The position numbers were made by a program, and so were the translations under genes. The notes below the pieces were generated by a model. It did no database searches. It was not told the origin of the DNA and was given only the letters and a program-made list of their open reading frames with translations. 64,000 nucleotides of DNA from Desulfoscipio gibsoniae DSM 7213 (lineage in GTDB: Bacteria; Bacillota; Desulfotomaculia; Desulfotomaculales; Desulfallaceae), in assembly GCF_000233715.2 (NCBI RefSeq), contig NC_021184.1, positions 1,272,501-1,336,500 on the forward strand. Reading direction: 5' to 3'. Of the stretch, positions 1 through 9,051 are shown one piece after another (the first letter of the stretch is position 1; every line of letters starts with the position of its first letter).

Positions 1-413
<413 letters not shown>

Positions 414-515
414 TGATTCTCGGTGATCAATAATAGCATTACTTGATGATAATAAAACTTGCTAAGCTGTGCATTTTTGAGGGAATAATAGGTTCCTAAA
501 AAGTTCATAAAGTTT

Positions 516-630
<115 letters not shown>

Positions 631-640
631 ATTAATTTTA

Positions 641-676
641 AACGACCCCCTGGTTATGTGCCGGGGGTCGTTTTTT
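641..676 (+). terminator. Rho-independent terminator of the rRNA operon
   Basis: An 8-9 bp GC-rich stem (ACGACCCCC / GGGGGTCGT) with a loop of about 12 nt, followed by six T. It lies directly after 5S rRNA. Confidence 0.93.
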
Positions 677-839
677 CATATAATGAAATTAGTTGAATCG
701 AATTAAATCTCTCTGGACTTAACCTGTTGCTTGCGGATATTATACTTAATATAGGCATGATGATGTAATGATTAAAGCTGACTAATATGGGATAGAGGCC
801 GGGATTAGTTATACTGTTTGAAATGTATTGAGGTGTTTA

Positions 840-1814
840 ATGATTACTAACAACAAAAATAATAAAGATGGAACGGACCACATGCCTGTTGAACGTGGAA
901 ATAAAAATATTACAGGTGATACTGTTAATAATGAATATGTAAATAATCAAAACAATGAAGATAAGTACAATGATGATGAATACTTTGCTGATGATTATGA
1001 GGATTATTGTGATTATATAGCTGATTCTTTTTCAGAAGACGGTTTTGGTGATGATGGTAGCTATAACCGTGAAGAAGCCGATGAGCATATGCCGTCTCGG
1101 CCCTCCTGGCCGTTGCGTGTAGTAGCCCTGGTTACAGCTCTGGCGTTTTTGGGTCTTATTGCGGTCACTTCTTGGCCTGCTTTACAAGCGCCCCTGGGAG
1201 ATTTGGTAAATCGGTCTCTGCAGTTGGAGAAAGACATAAATATTCAGCGGTTGCAGGAGGCGGTGGTGCAAATCGAGGTGGTAGCTCGCAAGCAAGGTGT
1301 ACTGACTGCTGTGGAACAAAAATCGGGTACTGGTTTTAACATAGACCCCTGTGGGAGGATAGTTACCAACCACCATGTTATCCAGGACGCTTTGAACATA
1401 GTGATTAGTTTTCCGGACGGTAAAATATATAAGGCCGCCAATTGGGCCAGCAAGCCTGAATTGGACCTGGCGGTGGTTACTCTGCAGGCAGACCAACTGC
1501 CGGTGGTACCGTTAAATATCCAAGAGCAGCCGGTGCCTGGTGATAAAATTAGAGTGGTGGGCAACCCCCTGGGCCTAAATAATATTGTAGCCGAGGGCCA
1601 AGTTGAGCAATACTGGTTGTTTGGGGACAAGCCCGCCAGAGTATTTGGTATTAGTGCCCCCATATACCCCGGTAATAGCGGCAGTCCTGTATTCGACCAC
1701 AATGGTCAGGTGGTGGGAGTGGTGTTTGGCAATTGGCATAGGAATGTAGACGGTGTAGATAAGGTTACCGGCCTTGCCGTTCCAATTCAAGAGTTGTTGG
1801 ATTTACATATCTAA
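840..1814 (+). CDS. Membrane-anchored trypsin-like serine protease (HtrA/DegP-like, no PDZ)
   Basis: A 324-residue S1C-type protease. The first ~85 residues are a low-complexity Asn/Asp/Glu/Tyr-rich cytoplasmic tail. One membrane segment (about 90-112) follows, then an extracytoplasmic chymotrypsin fold. The triad is visible: His179 in TNHHVI, Asp209 in LDLAVV and Ser280 in GNSGSP. The protein ends soon after the serine region, so the PDZ domain usual in HtrA proteins is absent. The ATG at 840 is chosen over an upstream in-frame TTG (828) because GAGGTG lies six bases before it. It probably degrades misfolded envelope proteins; the substrate is unknown. It is monocistronic, with the rRNA operon upstream. 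Confidence 0.85.
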   Translation: MITNNKNNKDGTDHMPVERGNKNITGDTVNNEYVNNQNNEDKYNDDEYFADDYEDYCDYIADSFSEDGFGDDGSYNREEADEHMPSRPSWPLRVVALVTALAFLGLIAVTSWPALQAPLGDLVNRSLQLEKDINIQRLQEAVVQIEVVARKQGVLTAVEQKSGTGFNIDPCGRIVTNHHVIQDALNIVISFPDGKIYKAANWASKPELDLAVVTLQADQLPVVPLNIQEQPVPGDKIRVVGNPLGLNNIVAEGQVEQYWLFGDKPARVFGISAPIYPGNSGSPVFDHNGQVVGVVFGNWHRNVDGVDKVTGLAVPIQELLDLHI

Positions 1815-1999
1815 GTTCCATCATTCCAATTGAAAAGCCGGGGGCTTAACATGACATTAAGGAATTTTAAAAAAATAAAATTTCACTGAACCCTGCATCG
1901 AATAGGCAAGGTGCGGCCATGCTAAATACGACCTGCGAGAACACTGAGCTAGCCGGCTTGATGTTGAAGGTTATATATAGCCAAAACTTAAATATACTA

Positions 2000-2028
2000 T
2001 TGACAGCATATGCAGGGCCACGTAAAAT
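2000..2028 (+). promoter_or_regulatory. Sigma-A-type promoter of the Mn riboswitch transcript
   Basis: TTGACA (2000-2005), a 17-bp spacer, then TAAAAT (2023-2028). The predicted transcription start is at about 2035, exactly where the riboswitch aptamer begins, so the whole leader is riboswitch. Confidence 0.75.
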
Positions 2029-2033
2029 AGCTA

Positions 2034-2140
2034 TTAAAGGGGAGTAGCTGCCCGGCCTAACGGGTTGTCAAATCGTCAATACAGCTTTGGCTCGGTTTGA
2101 CATAGCTTAATTATTAAGTGAGCTAAGCGAGACCTTCACG
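2034..2140 (+). promoter_or_regulatory. yybP-ykoY manganese riboswitch aptamer
   Basis: The 5' element AAAGGGGAGTAGC (2036-2048) and the 3' element GCGAGACCTTC (2127-2137) are the two signature strands of the yybP-ykoY Mn2+ riboswitch. They form P1 (AAGG with CCTT) and the L1/L3 metal site. A variable helical region lies between them. The 3' strand is also the first arm of the terminator at 2127-2167. Mn2+ binding would therefore hold it in P1 and let transcription continue, an ON switch. The downstream gene is a cation exchanger, which fits an efflux role. Confidence 0.88.
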
Positions 2141-2167
2141 ATTTTTGCGTGAAGGTCTCGCTTTTTT
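2127..2167 (+). terminator. Riboswitch-controlled intrinsic terminator
   Basis: A perfect 14-bp stem (2127-2140 with 2148-2161), a 7-nt loop and a T-tract. Its 5' arm is the GAGACCTTC strand of the Mn aptamer, so terminator and aptamer exclude each other. About 210 nt of leader without recognisable genes separate it from the exchanger gene. Confidence 0.88.
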
Positions 2168-2379
2168 ATATACCCCGGACAAATGTATTGGAAAACGTGC
2201 TAGCTAGAAAATGCGCAAGTCTCTTATAATGAGGCAGGATACTGCAGTGATGCCGATACTACGTGTTTAAAATGAAGTTGGAGGCGATTTTAAATGCTAT
2301 AAGTCGTTAGCCCTGGCGTTACAATACTCATTAGCAAGGTAATAAATCGGGTCAATAAATATAGAAAGGAAATGGTTAT

Positions 2380-3369
2380 ATGCTCATATTATTATATTTA
2401 GTAGGTGGTCTGGCGCTAATACTATTGAGTGCCGAGATATTCACCAACGGTATAGAGTGGCTGGGAAAAAGATTAAAGCTATCCGAGGGTGCGGTGGGCA
2501 GTGTGCTGGCCGCGGTGGGTACGGCTTTGCCGGAAGCAATGATACCCGTAATGGCTATTTTATTTGGCACAGGAGATGCAGCACATGAGATAGGTATTGG
2601 TGCCATTTTGGGCGCGCCGTTTATGCTGGCTACACTGGCGCTGTGCATCACGGGCATCGCCGCGCTGGTATATACGGTGAACGGCCGAAAGCGGGAGTTT
2701 ATGCATATTGATGATACCATTATGAAAAGGGACCTGCAATTTTTTATCTTGGTCTACTCAGTGGCTATACTGGCAGCCTTTTTACCGGTTGCATACAAAT
2801 TGCCAGTGGCTATATTATTGGTACTTGCATACATTATTTACGTCTCCCGTACCATCAAAGCGGGAGGTGCACAGGGTGAATCCGAAGTCAAACCACTGCA
2901 TTTTGCCAAAAAGTATGAACAGCCTGCAACCTCGGTGATATTGCTGCAGGTGCTTACTGCTTTGGTGGGTATTGTTGTCGGTGCACACTTTTTTGTCGAT
3001 GGTATAGAACACGTGGCTGAACTTTTGCACATATCACCTTTTATATTGTCCATTTTCATTGCTCCCATTGCCACGGAGCTACCGGAAAAATTCAACAGCC
3101 TTATCTGGGTGCGCCAGGGTAAGGATACTCTGGCATTGGGCAACATCACCGGGGCTATGGTGTTTCAAAGTTCCATGATCCCGGCCATGGGGATCGCTTT
3201 GACGCCCTGGGTGCTGAACGATTTGGCTCTGATAAGTGCTTTACTGGCCCTGGCGGGGGCGGGGTTAGTTTACCTTAGCCTGCAGATAAAAAAATCCCTT
3301 CGTCCCTCAACCCTGGTTTTAACCGGTGGGCTGTATGCAGCATTTGTTATGTCCGCTTTCATTGTATAA
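2380..3369 (+). CDS. Sodium/calcium exchanger family protein, probable Mn2+ exporter
   Basis: A 329-residue polytopic membrane protein of the CaCA superfamily (YrbG/CaxA-like). About ten hydrophobic segments form two inverted repeats. The ion-binding alpha motifs are visible as GTALPEAMIPV near residue 47 and APIATELPEKF near 229; in both, the acidic residue follows a Pro- or Thr-rich turn. The second replaces the usual SLPE with TELPE. The gene lies alone behind a Mn2+ riboswitch, so manganese (or Ca/Mn) efflux is the likely job; this is inferred from the riboswitch. The start has AGAAAGGA upstream. Confidence 0.8.
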   Translation: MLILLYLVGGLALILLSAEIFTNGIEWLGKRLKLSEGAVGSVLAAVGTALPEAMIPVMAILFGTGDAAHEIGIGAILGAPFMLATLALCITGIAALVYTVNGRKREFMHIDDTIMKRDLQFFILVYSVAILAAFLPVAYKLPVAILLVLAYIIYVSRTIKAGGAQGESEVKPLHFAKKYEQPATSVILLQVLTALVGIVVGAHFFVDGIEHVAELLHISPFILSIFIAPIATELPEKFNSLIWVRQGKDTLALGNITGAMVFQSSMIPAMGIALTPWVLNDLALISALLALAGAGLVYLSLQIKKSLRPSTLVLTGGLYAAFVMSAFIV

Positions 3370-3483
3370 TAAGTGGATTGCACCGGGTGCGCTGGACGGT
3401 ATCAAGTTTACAATCCCCGAGCCTTTGGGCGCTGGGTGGTGATATTTTCGCCATATCCAGGTCAGCAATTAAAGTGTAACGTT

Positions 3484-3516
3484 ATACTGTACAGTATTTG
3501 GTGCATATTATATAAT
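3484..3516 (+). promoter_or_regulatory. Palindromic operator and -10 of the merR-family gene
   Basis: ATACTGTACAGTAT (3484-3497) is a perfect 14-bp palindrome. A consensus TATAAT follows at 3511-3516, about 30 bp before the MerR-family start codon. The palindrome falls over the expected -35 region, as for MerR-type autoregulation or repression. Confidence 0.55.
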
Positions 3517-3544
3517 ATAGCTAGGGGGTGATAGCCTTGGGGAG

Positions 3545-3979
3545 TTGAAATACTATAAAATCGGTACCATAGCCCAGCTTGCCGGGGTAAGCAGGAGAAC
3601 CATTGACTATTACACCAACCTGGGTTTGCTTAAACCAATTCGTTCGGAGAATAATTATCGTTACTATACCGGACACACTCTGGCCCGGCTTAAAATTATT
3701 GAGACTTTGAAAGCGCAGCGGTTTACCCTGGAAGAAATAAGGGAACAGATGACCATGTTGGACCAAGATCAAGCCGGGCATCCGGACAACCCGATTAATA
3801 TCGATTATATCCGGAAGCAAATAAAACAGTTGGAAGAGCAGCTCACCCAACTACAGCCTGCTGCGACCGGCCTGGATTCCAGCCAGGCGGCTGTGCTGTC
3901 CAGGCAGGTAATGCTGAGGGGGATGGCCGTTATGAATGCACTAATTATATATATTAATGAAATAACCATTATGATATAA
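3545..3979 (+). CDS. MerR-family transcriptional regulator
   Basis: 144 residues. An N-terminal MerR winged helix-turn-helix (IGTIAQLAGVSRRTIDYYTN, residues 6-25, then the wing and RFTLEEIREQM) is followed by a coiled-coil dimerisation helix (about 80-110). The short C-terminal tail has no recognisable metal or drug site. The TTG start at 3545 is the only start consistent with the frame. A perfect palindrome sits over its promoter. The target is unknown; the exchanger upstream and htpX downstream are candidates. Confidence 0.8.
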   Translation: MKYYKIGTIAQLAGVSRRTIDYYTNLGLLKPIRSENNYRYYTGHTLARLKIIETLKAQRFTLEEIREQMTMLDQDQAGHPDNPINIDYIRKQIKQLEEQLTQLQPAATGLDSSQAAVLSRQVMLRGMAVMNALIIYINEITIMI

Positions 3980-4072
3980 AAAACTTTGGTTTTACTCTAT
4001 ACAGACGGCCTGGTATCCAGCTCTCCCCGATATTTCGATTTAAATTTTAAAATTAATAAAAGGAGGGTTTAA

Positions 4073-4912
4073 ATGAATACCTTAAAAGTATGGTTATTAA
4101 TGGGTGCGCTTTCCATCATACTGGTGTTAATGGGTAACGCCATTTTTGGCCAGTCGGGCGCTATGTTGTTTTTCTTAATTGCGATGGCCATGAACTTTTT
4201 CAGCTACTTTTACAGCGATAAAATTGCTATTAAAATGACACGCTCCTACCCTGTTTCCCAGGGTGAGGCGCCCGAGCTTTATGACATAGTGCAAAGGTTA
4301 TCCCGGCGGGCTGGTATCCCCATGCCCAAACTTTATGTAACACCATCGGACCAACCTAACGCCTTTGCCACCGGGAGAAACCCCTCCCATGCGGCGGTGG
4401 CTGTTACCGAGGGCCTTATGCGACTGCTAAATCGGTCCGAGGTGGAGGGTGTATTGGCCCACGAGCTGGCGCATATAAAAAACAGAGACGTGCTGTTGGG
4501 TACTATAGCGGCCGCCCTGGCCGGTGCCATTACCATGATGGCCAACGCTTTTCAATGGGCTCTCATATTCGGCATGGGCAGGGGTGAAGATGAGGAAGGC
4601 GGCGGCATGTTGGGTGGACTGGTGATGGCCATAATAGCACCCATTGCTGCTATGATTGTGCAAATGGCCATTTCCCGATCCAGGGAATATATGGCCGATG
4701 CTACAGGTGCCCGCATTGCCGGTTCACCGGATGGGCTGGCCAATGCCTTGTTGAAACTGGAATCCGCGGCGCATCGTATTCCCATGCAGGCTAACCCGGC
4801 GACTTCTCATTTGTTTATCGTTAATCCACTTTCCGGAGCTTCAGTGGCTAGACTGTTCAGCACCCACCCGCCCATCCAGGACCGGGTGGCCAGATTGAAG
4901 GGTATGAGGTAA
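4073..4912 (+). CDS. htpX: Zinc metalloprotease HtpX homologue
   Basis: A 279-residue M48B membrane protease. Two N-terminal membrane helices (about 5-25 and 27-46) precede the HELAH zinc motif at 130-134. A further hydrophobic pair (about 145-170 and 178-205) follows, then the third zinc ligand Glu in [11 protein letters not shown]. It degrades abnormal membrane proteins under envelope stress. AGGAGGG lies at the correct distance from the ATG. It stands alone. The nearby membrane protease at 840 suggests a protein-quality theme, but the two are not co-transcribed. Confidence 0.93.
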   Translation: MNTLKVWLLMGALSIILVLMGNAIFGQSGAMLFFLIAMAMNFFSYFYSDKIAIKMTRSYPVSQGEAPELYDIVQRLSRRAGIPMPKLYVTPSDQPNAFATGRNPSHAAVAVTEGLMRLLNRSEVEGVLAHELAHIKNRDVLLGTIAAALAGAITMMANAFQWALIFGMGRGEDEEGGGMLGGLVMAIIAPIAAMIVQMAISRSREYMADATGARIAGSPDGLANALLKLESAAHRIPMQANPATSHLFIVNPLSGASVARLFSTHPPIQDRVARLKGMR

Positions 4913-4996
4913 TACCTGTACCCCTTTTTATGGATTATCATACCAGCGGATTATTACCGGTATCTTTAAAAAGTATAATCGGTTCCGTAGTGAAAA

Positions 4997-5025
4997 TACC
5001 GGCAGCCTTTAAATGCTGCCGGTAT
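4997..5025. terminator. Inverted repeat after htpX
   Basis: An 11-bp perfect stem (ATACCGGCAGC / GCTGCCGGTAT) with a 7-nt loop, 85 bp after the htpX stop. It lacks a clear T-run on either side, so it may be a weak terminator or an RNA-stabilising hairpin. Confidence 0.5.
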
Positions 5026-5118
5026 AGATGTATGTATAACATATTAATATAATAATGAGTATTGCCAACCCATTTTACATTAGTTATGATTAAATGATCG
5101 TGGTTTCAGGAGGAGAAT

Positions 5119-5733
5119 GTGGACTATAAAAGTGTGGCCATGGAACTGGTTGATCTTTACGGCTACTGGGCACTTTTTTTTACTATGTTTATTGATACCC
5201 TTGGTATTCCTATGCCATCAAAGACAATGCTTACCTTATCAGGTTATTTTTCACATATAGGCATTTTTAATTTTGCTCAAATTTTTATAGTAGCTATGGC
5301 CGGAACACTGGGGGGATTTTCCTCGGGATACACTATAGGGCGGAAAATTGGCAAGCCGTTTATAGAGAAATACGGCCGTTATGTACGTATAACACCTAGT
5401 AAAATCGCTAACCTGGAAAAGTGGTTTGATAAATACGGACCATACGCAATCTTTATCGCTTATTTTTTACCGGTGGCCCGGAGTGTTGTGCCCTACCTTT
5501 CCGGTATAAGTAAAATGCCTTTTATTACAGCGATGGGCATGGCGGCGGTAGGAGCTGCCTGTTGGATAATCCTGCTCATATCGTTTGGTTTAGTCATTGG
5601 GCAAAACTGGATGAAATTAGAGGAGTTGTTTATTGATTATTACCCATATTTAATTACCGGCGTAATGGCACTTGTTGTGGTGGCTGTTTTCAGGAAACTA
5701 AGCAAAAAAAAGAAAAACAAGCAAGTTCAATGA
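5119..5733 (+). CDS. DedA-family membrane protein
   Basis: 204 residues. The VTT/DedA domain is visible: an N-terminal hydrophobic hairpin with GIPMPSKTML, then the conserved GKPFIEKYGRYV and ARSVVPYLSGISKM segments, and a final membrane helix before a Lys-rich tail. DedA proteins are undecaprenyl-phosphate or phospholipid flippases that maintain membrane potential and drug tolerance. The GTG at 5119 is preceded by AGGAGG five bases upstream; the overlapping ATG at 5117 is out of frame. It is the last backbone gene before the tRNA-Leu island. Confidence 0.88.
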   Translation: MDYKSVAMELVDLYGYWALFFTMFIDTLGIPMPSKTMLTLSGYFSHIGIFNFAQIFIVAMAGTLGGFSSGYTIGRKIGKPFIEKYGRYVRITPSKIANLEKWFDKYGPYAIFIAYFLPVARSVVPYLSGISKMPFITAMGMAAVGAACWIILLISFGLVIGQNWMKLEELFIDYYPYLITGVMALVVVAVFRKLSKKKKNKQVQ

Positions 5734-5916
5734 TAATTTTCAAGTTGTTGGGGATGGAACGATATTATCACTATCACCATATAGGTATGCAGTATATTCG
5801 ATAAGGTAGAAGTTAGTAATACAATGCAGTTGACAACGTTAACTAAACTATGTTACAATCTTTCTTGCAGGTCACCGAGAAAACCATGTATAAAGTAATG
5901 TTGACTGTTTGAGTAT

Positions 5917-5957
5917 GCCGAAGTGGCGGAACTGGCAGACGCACACGACTCAAAATC
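5917..5957 (+). pseudogene. tRNA-Leu(CAA), 5' half (split by the island)
   Basis: The acceptor 5' strand GCCGAAG, the D-arm and the anticodon stem and loop of a Leu tRNA are present up to CTCAAAATC. After that the sequence no longer matches a tRNA. The missing 3' half is at 21304-21358. Joined at the shared 11-bp GACTCAAAATC, the two halves give a perfect class II tRNA-Leu(CAA), with acceptor GCCGAAG/CTTCGGC and anticodon stem CACGA/TCGTG. Confidence 0.92.
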
Positions 5958-6050
5958 TACTGCGTGAAAAGCCCTTTTCGACCGGTTGGTGGCTTCCAAA
6001 CCTGCGTGGTTGCTGGGTTCTTGATAACTGAATAGTCTCTAGGGTTTTTA

Positions 6051-6073
6051 ATATCCCTCCACCATATCCCTCC
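6051..6073. repeat. Left arm-type repeats of the island
   Basis: Two copies of ATATCCCTCC with a 13-bp period, about 100 bp inside the left core. The same repeat occurs three times near the right core (21108-21141) in the same orientation. Related copies (ATATCCTTCC, ACATCCCTCC) lie on the minus strand at 6363-6384, overlapping the integrase stop. They are likely integrase arm-binding sites. Confidence 0.6.
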
Positions 6074-6117
6074 AAATTCCAAACTCGGATTAGGGAGAGG
6101 GAAATTGAAATAAACTT

Positions 6118-6203
6118 GCCGATGTGGCGGAATTGGCAGACGCACCGCACTCAAAATGCGGCGGATAACTTCCATGCCGGTTCGACTCCGGCCATCGGCA
6201 CCA
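6118..6203 (+). tRNA. tRNA-Leu(CAA), intact
   Basis: An 86-nt class II tRNA with CCA encoded. Acceptor GCCGATG/CATCGGC, anticodon stem CCGCA/TGCGG, loop CTCAAAA (anticodon CAA), a long variable arm, T-arm GCCGGTTCGACTCCGGC and discriminator A. It lies inside the island 160 bp from the split tRNA-Leu(CAA) and reads the same codon, so it may replace the disrupted gene. It could also mark an older integration at a second Leu tRNA. Confidence 0.95.
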
Positions 6204-6371
6204 GAAATAATCGCTCTTGAACCGCGATATAAGCGGATTCGAGGGCTTTTTCTTTTCTTGCCGCACCTTCCTGTTTGCCGTCCAGCATACCGTCACATAA
6301 TACATTTAGAGCATATTTGCAGTGCTCTCAGCTCCCTTTTCACCTGGCATTCCGCCCGCTTTGGAGGGATG

Positions 6372-6514
6372 TCAGGAAGGATATACGCCGATGATGGCGT
6401 TGGCCGAAGCGACCTTGGAGCTGAAATCCAGGTGGGTGTAGATATTCGAGGTGGTGGAAATATCACTGTGCCCCAACACTCCTGGATCTCTTTCAGGCTG
6501 ACGCCGTTATCATT
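6372..6514 (-). pseudogene. Tyrosine integrase, C-terminal remnant (frameshifted)
   Basis: The minus strand reads GVSLKEIQE, then after a one-base loss near 6480 continues LGHSDISTTSNIYTHLDFSS and ends SANAIIGVYPS-stop. This is the C-terminal catalytic block of phage-type integrases: the LGH histidine motif and the Tyr of NIYTH. The N-terminal and core-binding domains are missing. It lies about 170 bp from the intact tRNA-Leu and points toward it, as integrases do at tRNA sites. Confidence 0.82.
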
Positions 6515-6519
6515 TTATG

Positions 6520-7331
6520 GGCTTATCCGGCGGACGTCGGCTGATCGTCCTCATAGGAGTTTCACCTCCCCCCATACTGGCAGGCCACCCCCATTGCCTG
6601 CGACGGTTTTATCACGCTCGGACTGTGGCTGGACGGAAGTATCATTATCCCTCCGTATGTTTCACCTTAAATGCAACCGACATTTATCATTGCACGGTAT
6701 TGATCGTTCGCACCTTACCTTCATCCAATCCATGACGGCATTGATACCTCGGCTGTGATTCGGCTGATGCCGGACAGGTGGTCTTGGCGTACCTGCAATA
6801 TGGCTTCCCTTTTCAGGGCATACGGGGAACGTACCGGAAAGACACCTATTCACTTGTCAAAGACCGTGAGGGGAAAGCTGTCTTGCCCTCTCGCCCTATA
6901 CATTGAAATGAGAAGGACGAAAAACAGGGTCTGGAAAAAATAATTTTTTAGTGCTGTCTTTATCCCGATATTACGGCTTTCTTTTTTCATAACAAAAGCT
7001 GTTGTTTTTCTTTCATATCCAGCAAAAAGCGACAATCGAATATTTAATTATCTCACATAAGACTAATTGTCATAGTCCTGCAAGGACAAAACTAACTAAA
7101 AAATATTGAACAAAAAATCGTCCGGAATGTCTTAAAAATTCTCACAAAAGAATGGATTTAAAAAATAATTTAAACAAAACGCTGGCAGAATTTCATAATA
7201 TCGCAATTGCAAATAAAATTCCTTGATCATCATTCTGACCGCTAACGAATTACTTTATGTAGGCAAAGAATTTGAGCCTTAAGTCTATTAAAGTTGTAGC
7301 TGGTAACTTTATCTGTACCATTGCAAGTCAG
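6520..7331. other. Island stretch without recognisable genes
   Basis: About 800 bp with no supported gene. Several open frames of 60-200 residues occur on both strands, but none has a plausible ribosome binding site, recognisable domain or composition. A short frame on the minus strand at about 6519-6560 has a good GGAGGTG site and encodes 14 residues beginning MRTISRRPPD. It may be the broken start of the integrase region. The last 300 bp are AT-rich. Confidence 0.5.
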
Positions 7332-8540
7332 CTATGATTGGTACAGATAATTTCTACACCAGGGAATTTCATTATTTATATTTTTAGAAAATAGAAACTG
7401 GTGAATATCTAACTTCCCGCAATTAAAAGATGCTGCACAGGCATTGAGATATAATCTCCACATTCTTATAAATACTTCATCTTTGCTTTTTTGAATCAAG
7501 GGCAAAGCCTGTTCAAAATTTTTGGCCCAATTTTCTAAAGTTCTGCCGTAATGCCGGCGCAAGCTTTCCACATCCAACAAATAAAATTCTTCCTTGGCCA
7601 TATGGCCTATCAATTCCCGATAATTAGGGATGTAGCCGCCCGGGAAAATATACTTATCAATCCAGGAATTCGTTCCGCCTTCATTATTCCTGATACCGGT
7701 AATACAATGCAGCAAAGATAATCCCCCTGCATTCAATAAATTGTTAATATTAGAAAAATATTCGTGCAGACGGTCTTTACCCACATGCTCGATCATGCCG
7801 ACACTTACTATCCTATCGAATTTTCTGTCTTTCAATTCCCTGTAATCCATAAGCTTGACCTCAAGCAGATCATCCAGCCCGGCATTTTCTATTTTCTTCT
7901 TTACTGCGCTCAATTGTTCTGAGCTTAATGTTATTCCCATGGCCTTAACCTTGTGGTTCCGGGCAGCGGAAATGATCAATTCTCCCCAGCCGCAACCAAT
8001 ATCCAGCAATGTTTGGCCTTCTTTTAAATTAAGTTTTTTAAGGATGTGATTCACTTTATTTTTTTGAGCTTGGGTTAATGTGTCGTCATCAGATTCAAAG
8101 TACCCGCATGAATAGGTCATTGTATCATCCAGCCATAATTTATAAAATTCGTTACCAATATCATAATGATGTTGGATATTTTTCTTACTTTTCTTAATGT
8201 TATTAGAAATCTTTTTGGCAACCTTGGTGGACATATTATTTTTACCCAAGAAACTGTCCAGGTTATGATACAAGGACTCTATGATTTTTTGAATATCGCC
8301 TTCTACTTCTAGTTTTTGGTGCATGTAGGCTTCCCCAAAGGCTAACGAAGGATCGGCAATGATATCTGCTTTAGGTATAGGCTCATGCAAAATTAATTTA
8401 AACTTACTGTCGCCTTCTCCGTAAATTACTTCTTCTCCGTCCCAGAATTTTACCGTGCAGGTATCAGAGAATAGATCCTTAAGCATGGTTTTATAGAATA
8501 ACTTGTCAATTCCTTTCAGGTCACTTAATACCGAACCCAT
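7332..8540 (-). CDS. cfa: Cyclopropane-fatty-acyl-phospholipid synthase (SAM-dependent)
   Basis: 402 residues from the ATG at 8540, which has GAAGGGAGA upstream; a TTG at 8594 is in frame but lacks a site. The N-terminal lipid-binding part (to about 110) is followed by the class I methyltransferase fold. The signature YDIGNEFYKLWLDDTMTYS is near residue 125, the SAM loop is LDIGCGWGELII, and VGMIEHVG and the late HYGRTLENW block are present. It methylenates unsaturated phospholipid acyl chains in the membrane, a stress-hardening reaction. It lies on its own in the island, next to a broken transporter gene. Confidence 0.93.
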   Translation of the reverse strand: MGSVLSDLKGIDKLFYKTMLKDLFSDTCTVKFWDGEEVIYGEGDSKFKLILHEPIPKADIIADPSLAFGEAYMHQKLEVEGDIQKIIESLYHNLDSFLGKNNMSTKVAKKISNNIKKSKKNIQHHYDIGNEFYKLWLDDTMTYSCGYFESDDDTLTQAQKNKVNHILKKLNLKEGQTLLDIGCGWGELIISAARNHKVKAMGITLSSEQLSAVKKKIENAGLDDLLEVKLMDYRELKDRKFDRIVSVGMIEHVGKDRLHEYFSNINNLLNAGGLSLLHCITGIRNNEGGTNSWIDKYIFPGGYIPNYRELIGHMAKEEFYLLDVESLRRHYGRTLENWAKNFEQALPLIQKSKDEVFIRMWRLYLNACAASFNCGKLDIHQFLFSKNINNEIPWCRNYLYQS

Positions 8541-8669
8541 TGTCCGATTCTCCCTTCTATCAAATATCTTATGGTTGGTTATCACGCTAACCAAATAATT
8601 TCTTATAAGATTCCATTCTTACCCACCCTGTTAACAAGTTGGGCTTCTTTTACGCTTAACTAACTTCTT

Positions 8670-8879
8670 TCAATGTTCTCCATGCTCCATCATCAAGGGC
8701 TCGCTTTTCATAATGACATGTTTCCCAACTTTTGTTGTTCTTCCATGCACTAAGTAATATAACAACAGGCATGCAATCGCAATAATTGCCACAAACGTAT
8801 ACATTCCTCTGTAACCAATGAAAGGAATGATAAATCCTACCAGCAAAGGGCCAATTCCCATTCCTATGTCCGAAAACAT
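8670..8879 (-). pseudogene. MFS transporter, C-terminal fragment
   Basis: About 70 residues matching the last two membrane helices of a major facilitator (FSDIGMGIGPLLVGFIIPF, then a helix ending LVHGRTTK). There is no start and the sequence upstream does not continue the frame, so the gene has lost most of its 5' part. The LysR gene diverges from it 170 bp away and may once have regulated it. Confidence 0.65.
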
Positions 8880-9051
8880 GAAATATCATAGGCAACCAAG
8901 ATTTTAGAACACAACATTGTTTTTCAGACCTCTAATTCATATGGATTTCACACAACCTATTTTATAAATATAACATTGACTGCTTATAAACATAAATATA
9001 TAATTAATCATGTCGTTATAGCTTTTAAGCTATTAAGGGGGCAGATATATT

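Noticed and set aside
1182-1790. Minus-strand frames under the serine protease gene
   Set aside because: They are antisense shadows of a gene with a full catalytic triad.
6156-6758. 200-codon frame on the plus strand
   Set aside because: It overlaps the intact tRNA-Leu and the antisense integrase remnant and has no recognisable domain; it is a shadow.
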